Shown: in pieces, positions 59,796-64,000 of the stretch
How the letters are laid out: each line of letters starts with the position of its first letter
Position numbering within the stretch: position 1 is the first letter of the stretch
DNA from: Anaeramoeba flamelloides
Lineage: Eukaryota > Metamonada > Anaeramoebidae
Direction: 5' to 3'
NCBI GenBank assembly: GCA_027625915.1
Contig: JANTQA010000015.1
Span: 3,248,501-3,312,500 of the forward strand
Length of the DNA: 64,000 nucleotides
Notes under the pieces: generated by a model
Databases searched by the model: none
The model's input: only the letters and a program-made list of their open reading frames with translations
What the model was told of the DNA's origin: nothing
Program-made: the position numbers and the translations under genes

Positions 59796-60199
59796 TATTT
59801 TGAGGTTATTTTACAAATTATTTCATGAATATTCGAAATATGTTGGAAATAAAACTAATTACATTGAAAAATAACAAAAATTTCAATAGTTTGGTTATTG
59901 TTTTTATATTTATAGGTTGTTTATGTTGAATAAATGTGTAAAAATTTAACTTTATTTTCCTTATTCTCCTTTCTCAAATTGAGTTTTTTAGGTAGTAAAT
60001 TTTGATTTGTGATGCTACTTGAAAAGGGAAATCGAAAATGAAATGAATCCCCCCCCCCATTTATTTAGTAAATAAAAGTAACCATTTTGGAAAAAAAGGT
60101 CAACAATATTTTTAATTTTAACATCCAAAAATGAAAACTAAGATCAATTAATATCAGAAAAAATACATAATTAAATACAAAAATGTGGATTCAGCAATA

Positions 60200-60440
60200 A
60201 TAAAAGTTTTTTTAATATTGTCTTTTTGGGTATGGGCTTTTTCTTCGATCGATTGATCATTAAAAATTTGCTAAGAAATTGACTATTTTTGCAATCTCCA
60301 AAACTACTATATGATTGTGATAAGCAGGATATTAAAATTGTTTTTGTTGGTTCGGTTGAAAAGAATATAATGGATTATTCTTTAAAGTTAATTTGTCTCT
60401 TGTATGGATTGATTTTATTTTTGTTTTTAGTAAGTTACCC
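60200..60440 (+). repeat. diverged copy of the 2.2-kb repeat, GTPase-like peptide
   Basis: Paired with 2170-2400. One frame (60289-60430) reads DCDKQDIKIVFVGSVEKNIMDYSLKLICLL and ends at a donor-like GTAAGT (60430). IKIVFVG resembles the first strand of a Ras-type GTPase, but the P-loop GK[S/T] is absent. This could be an exon of a decayed gene or part of a repeat. Not called as a gene. Confidence 0.35.
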
Positions 60441-62449
60441 GATTAAAAATCCGTTTTTTACTTTTTTTTTATTTTTACACTTATTTTCTCAAAAGTTTCA
60501 CAAACAGTGAGATTAAAAAAACGAAAAAATAGTCACTTTAAAAGTCCAAAATATTAATTATGAAATGCTTTGAATAATATAATTTTATTTTCAATTTTTA
60601 GGTGTGTTAAAGAAATTAAAAAAAATCACAAAATTATTATTTTGAAAGGATATCGTTGGTAAAAAATTCAATAATTTATCAATTAATAATATTGATACTC
60701 GGTCTTTTTTACAAGAATGATGAAAAAACCAAATTTATCTATTTCACATAAAATTTTCCACAACAAAATATCCTTTAATCTAATAGTATTGTATCATATA
60801 AGTACAAAATTATCTCTTTTTACTGTTTTTTTTTACCCCTCAATTTTTTTTTAATTTATACACTTAAAATTCGAAATAACAAATATAAGATTTCAATTTA
60901 AATTGTTGATTTGTGGGATATTTTCAAAGAAAAATAGAAAAAAAAAACAAACTAAAAAAATATATATTCAACTTCATGAAGACTTTTTCAAATCAAAAAA
61001 AATAAAAAATGTAACAAATGGTATTTACTAAATATAGTTCAGTTTAATATATATAATTATATTTACTGTTTTTTGATTTTCCATCATATTTGAGGCAACT
61101 TTTGGCGAAATTTTAGTGGAGCGAAAATGTAATAAAATTATTTTATTTATGTTTCAATTTATAAAAAAGATTGCTTATACTTCCAAAATAAAATTTTACA
61201 ACTAGGAAAATCAAAATTCACATTTTTTTTGTTGTCAAATTCTATTTTTTACTTTAGAACTTTTTTTCTAATTATTTTCAATTTTTTTTTGTTTTAAAAA
61301 TAATCAAAATGTATTAAAACAAGGATTTAATCACCATTTTTTGGTGAATGTATATTATCCATAATCAGTATTTTCTCACTCGAATGTTAATAGAATATTT
61401 ATCCTCAGTAGAATTAAAAACCACTTGTATAGTTTAGATAAATACAAAATAATTTAATTATCTACACATTTATTATTAAATTAACTCTTTAATAGAGAAA
61501 AAAGATGTAACTCAGAAAAAAAAATAGATAAAAAAAGAAAAGAAGAAGAAATAATTAAAGAAGTAAATTTCAAAATAAACAATAATTAAAAAAAATTAAA
61601 AAATATTTTACTAATTTCATTGAAAATTTGAGGTTTTTTCAAGAACATTGGGGAAAAATTTTCTAAATTTTCACGTTGCTAAAATTTTAGAAAATCCAAT
61701 TAGAATATAATTGAAATTTCCAAACAAAATATTGTTTTTAATTGTGTTGAAATTTTAAAGTAAATTTTATTGATTTCATATTATTTATTCACATATATAA
61801 AGGAGTGTTTATAACAAATAATTGAAAATTTTCTTGATTTTTTCATCTAAATATTTTATTTTTTTTAATTTGTTTATTTTAGAAAAGTGAAATACCCTCT
61901 GGAAAAAATGATGGTTATAATATGTGTATTTTTTCTAAAGTTTAGTTTCAAATCAACAATATATTTAAATATAAAATGACTTTTAAAAAGAAATTTGGCA
62001 AATTAATAACTCAAGTCAATTATTTAGTACAATTTATATTTTTTTCTTTTTAAAAAACAAAAAATTTTTTTTGTGGTTTTTGGTTTGTAAATTTATAAAA
62101 AAATAATATTTTGTGGTCTTTTAATTTTTATTTACAATTCATGGTTTATTGAAAAAATTGTTTGAATTTTCACTAGTATCAATTTAAACCTGAATTTTCA
62201 ACCCTACTAAAACAATTAATGAATTTTTATGTTTCTTTCGTTTTTTCATTATTAAAAAGAATTTTTCGGAAAATTAGTTTAGGTACACCAAAAAAAAATT
62301 AAAATTATTAATATTTTACATAATGCTAATATTTCAGTATTATAGCGAAATAATAAATATAAATTATGATATTTAGTCAAGTAAATGTTGTTTCTGTCAA
62401 ATTGCCCGAACATTTTTTTCGAATATCAATTTTTATTTAATAATTTTTT
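60441..62449. other. 2-kb gene-free stretch
   Basis: Extremely A/T-rich; no gene, RNA or clear repeat recognised. Confidence 0.4.
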
Positions 62450-62830
62450 TTTAATTAAGATATAAGAAATAAAAAGAATAAAAACCAGTGAGCAGTTGAG
62501 AAATGTAGAAATAAAACAATTAAATCAATAGCATTCTTAAAACATTGAAAAACTCAAATGTTTAGGTACATATTGTGAAATACAACTGGTTCATTTTCAA
62601 TTGAATTGAATATCGAATAAAATTCCAATAGAAATAAACATAATTTATCTAGAACCATTCTCTCTATTTCAATAACCCGAGAAAAACATCCTTCTGCTGA
62701 GTTACTATATATCTTGCTATAAAAAAAAAATTTATCAAATATATAAGTTTTCAAAAAAAAAATAGAAAAAAAAATAATATCTGCAAAAATGATTTCAATG
62801 ATTGAAATTTCTAAAATTAATTTATTACTA
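62450..62830. repeat. dispersed repeat family C, copy 3
   Basis: AATCAATAGCATTCTTAAAA, TTGAAAAACTCAAAT, AATATCGAATAAAATTCCAA and TAGAAATAAACATAATTTAT follow 12370-12700 in order. Confidence 0.5.
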
Positions 62831-62949
62831 CTTTTTTCAAATTCAAACCTTTTGTAACATTTGTAATACACTCATTAAAACACAACACTTTGACGGTCAA
62901 GTAGTTTATTATTATTATCTAGTAATCATAAATATCCAGAAATTTTTGA

Positions 62950-63144
62950 TACAGTCAGTTCCACTTTTAAGGTACAAACTTTCAACGAAATTTAAGGAAC
63001 AAAAAAATCTCAAATTAAAGCACAAAATTTGTAATTTTTTACAATTTATTTTACTACAATCTGAATATTGTACCTTAATTTGAGAATTTTATTGTGCTTT
63101 AAATTTTGTTCAAAGTTTGTACCTTAAAATTGGAACTGACTATA
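62950..63144. mobile_element. family A TIR element, copy A5 (diverged)
   Basis: TACAGTCAGTTCCACTTTTA on the left; AAAATTGGAACTGACTATA on the right. It has the same internal AATTAAAGCACAAAA / TACCTTAATTTGAG plan as A1-A4 with about a dozen changes, so it is older. Confidence 0.8.
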
Positions 63145-63593
63145 TAGTAATTTGGATCTCAGCTTTATACAAATTAATCGTGAATTGAAATACAAATAAT
63201 GAATTCCTCTCATCAAATTTAAAGCGCACTTTTAAAAGAAGGAAAGTGAATGTCGTAAACAATTTTGTCATTTGGAAAAATGGATGATTTTTTTTCTTCT
63301 TATTGCACTCCCTTAAAATAAAAATAAAAATAAAAATAAAAATCAAAATAAAAAAAAAAATAGAGAGCTTTTATTATTAGTAATTGGGAATTATAATTCT
63401 TCAAATTTTTTCAAAAGTATTTTTGGTATTGGAAAATAAATTTAAATGATTAATTTCTGTAAAAAGGAATAAGAAAAAATAAAAAATAAAAAATATAAAA
63501 TAAATAACGATCTTATGGAAATGTTTTGAATTTTTGAAATATAAATTGATTTTTGATTTTTTTTTTTTTTGAAGAATAAAAAACTTGATATTC
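63145..63593. other. 3' flank of the poly-Gln gene
   Basis: AT-rich. Contains about six AAAATA units at 63315-63350. Nothing else recognised. Confidence 0.4.
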
Positions 63594-64000
63594 TTATTTT
63601 TTTGTTAGAGGGCGATTTTTATATTTGGATAGAAGGCTTTCAATATTTGTTTGGCCTGATTGTGTCATTCTTCTTTTATTTCTGGCTTCATTTTTATATT
63701 TGGATATTAAATCTTGTACATCAACAGTTTTTCTTTTATCTAAGCTTTGTTTTTTTAAATTTGTTGTATTCAGTTCTTGTTGTTCACGCCTTCTTCTCAA
63801 TAAAGCGAGTTGATCTGTAATATCATCTGTACTTTTACCGATTCTACTTTTATCTATTTTTGTAGTTGTTGTCATATTGGTATTCAAATCTAATCCCTTT
63901 TTTTGAGTGAATTGTTGATTTTGTTGTTGTTGTTGTTGTTGTTGTTGTTGATTTTGTTGTTGTTGTTGCTGCTGTTGTTGTAATTTTTTTATTAATAATA
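63594..64000 (-). CDS. C-terminal part of a poly-Gln protein (cut by window edge)
   Basis: Open from the right edge to a TAG at 63594-63596, about 135 residues. It starts in a poly-Gln region interrupted by Asn (CAA and a few CAG codons, about 63915-63980). Then come FTQKKGLDLNTNM, a charged stretch DDITDQLALLRRRREQQEL likely to be helical, and two related motifs near the end, QDLISKYKNEARNKRR and ESLLSKYKNRPLTKK, the latter at the very C-terminus. No known domain. The pair of [I/L]SKYKN motifs suggests a repeated short binding peptide (inference). The start lies beyond the window. The motif-bearing tail and poly-Gln tract make a real gene likely. Confidence 0.65.
   Translation of the reverse strand, partial: LLIKKLQQQQQQQQQNQQQQQQQQQQNQQFTQKKGLDLNTNMTTTTKIDKSRIGKSTDDITDQLALLRRRREQQELNTTNLKKQSLDKRKTVDVQDLISKYKNEARNKRRMTQSGQTNIESLLSKYKNRPLTKK

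Noticed and set aside
1-64000. CRISPR array, rRNA genes, telomeric repeat, LTR retroelements
   Set aside because: None of these has a recognisable signature: no regular spacer-repeat series, no conserved rRNA segment, no telomere-type tandem repeat, and no paired direct LTRs with gag-pol motifs.

Overview
The window is very AT-rich eukaryotic DNA with long A/T homopolymers, GT-AG introns, Asn-, Gln- and Lys-rich low-complexity protein segments and many short inverted-repeat elements. It looks like a free-living unicellular eukaryote (an AT-rich amoeboid protist). The exact lineage cannot be fixed from the sequence; an Anaeramoeba- or amoebozoan-like genome is a guess. No bacterial operons, rRNA, tRNA or CRISPR arrays were seen.

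Genes. From left to right I support: a three-repeat-type MYB transcription factor running off the left edge (1-1260, minus); an ArfGAP-domain protein with an Asn-rich repeat tail (6348-8142, plus); translation initiation factor eIF3 subunit h (14435-15553, minus); a TMEM181/Wntless-like seven-helix membrane protein in four exons (20815-26160, plus); a lineage-specific basic protein with an HTH-like stretch (33436-34413, minus); an acidic Glu/Lys-rich protein (44802-45326, minus); a CUL3-like cullin in three exons (47130-49877, minus); a TBC-domain RabGAP whose core lies at 51484-52665 and whose first exon is most likely at 58416-58808 (minus); and the C-terminal part of a poly-Gln protein leaving the window at the right edge (63594-64000, minus). 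I assembled 11 introns. Nine are 88-810 bases. Two are long (3.5 and 5.75 kb) and filled with mobile-element debris. The genes are ordinary cytoplasmic, membrane-traffic, ubiquitin-ligase, translation and transcription functions and do not form one pathway.

Between the genes, most of the DNA is repeats: fragments of non-LTR retrotransposons (LINEs), several families of short TIR elements flanked by TA (families A and B), a longer TIR family (D), large foldback structures (3.34-5.52, 40.8-43.5 and 52.97-54.6 kb), and a set of 70-80 bp hairpin modules beginning AGGTTTT and ending AAAACCT that are nested in one another and occur in clusters. The stretch from 34.4 to 44.8 kb has no gene I can support.

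The points most worth a second look are the modular hairpin family, the ArfGAP whose arginine finger is replaced by tyrosine, the split TBC gene, and reading-frame breaks at or near A-rich tracts in three otherwise well-formed genes.
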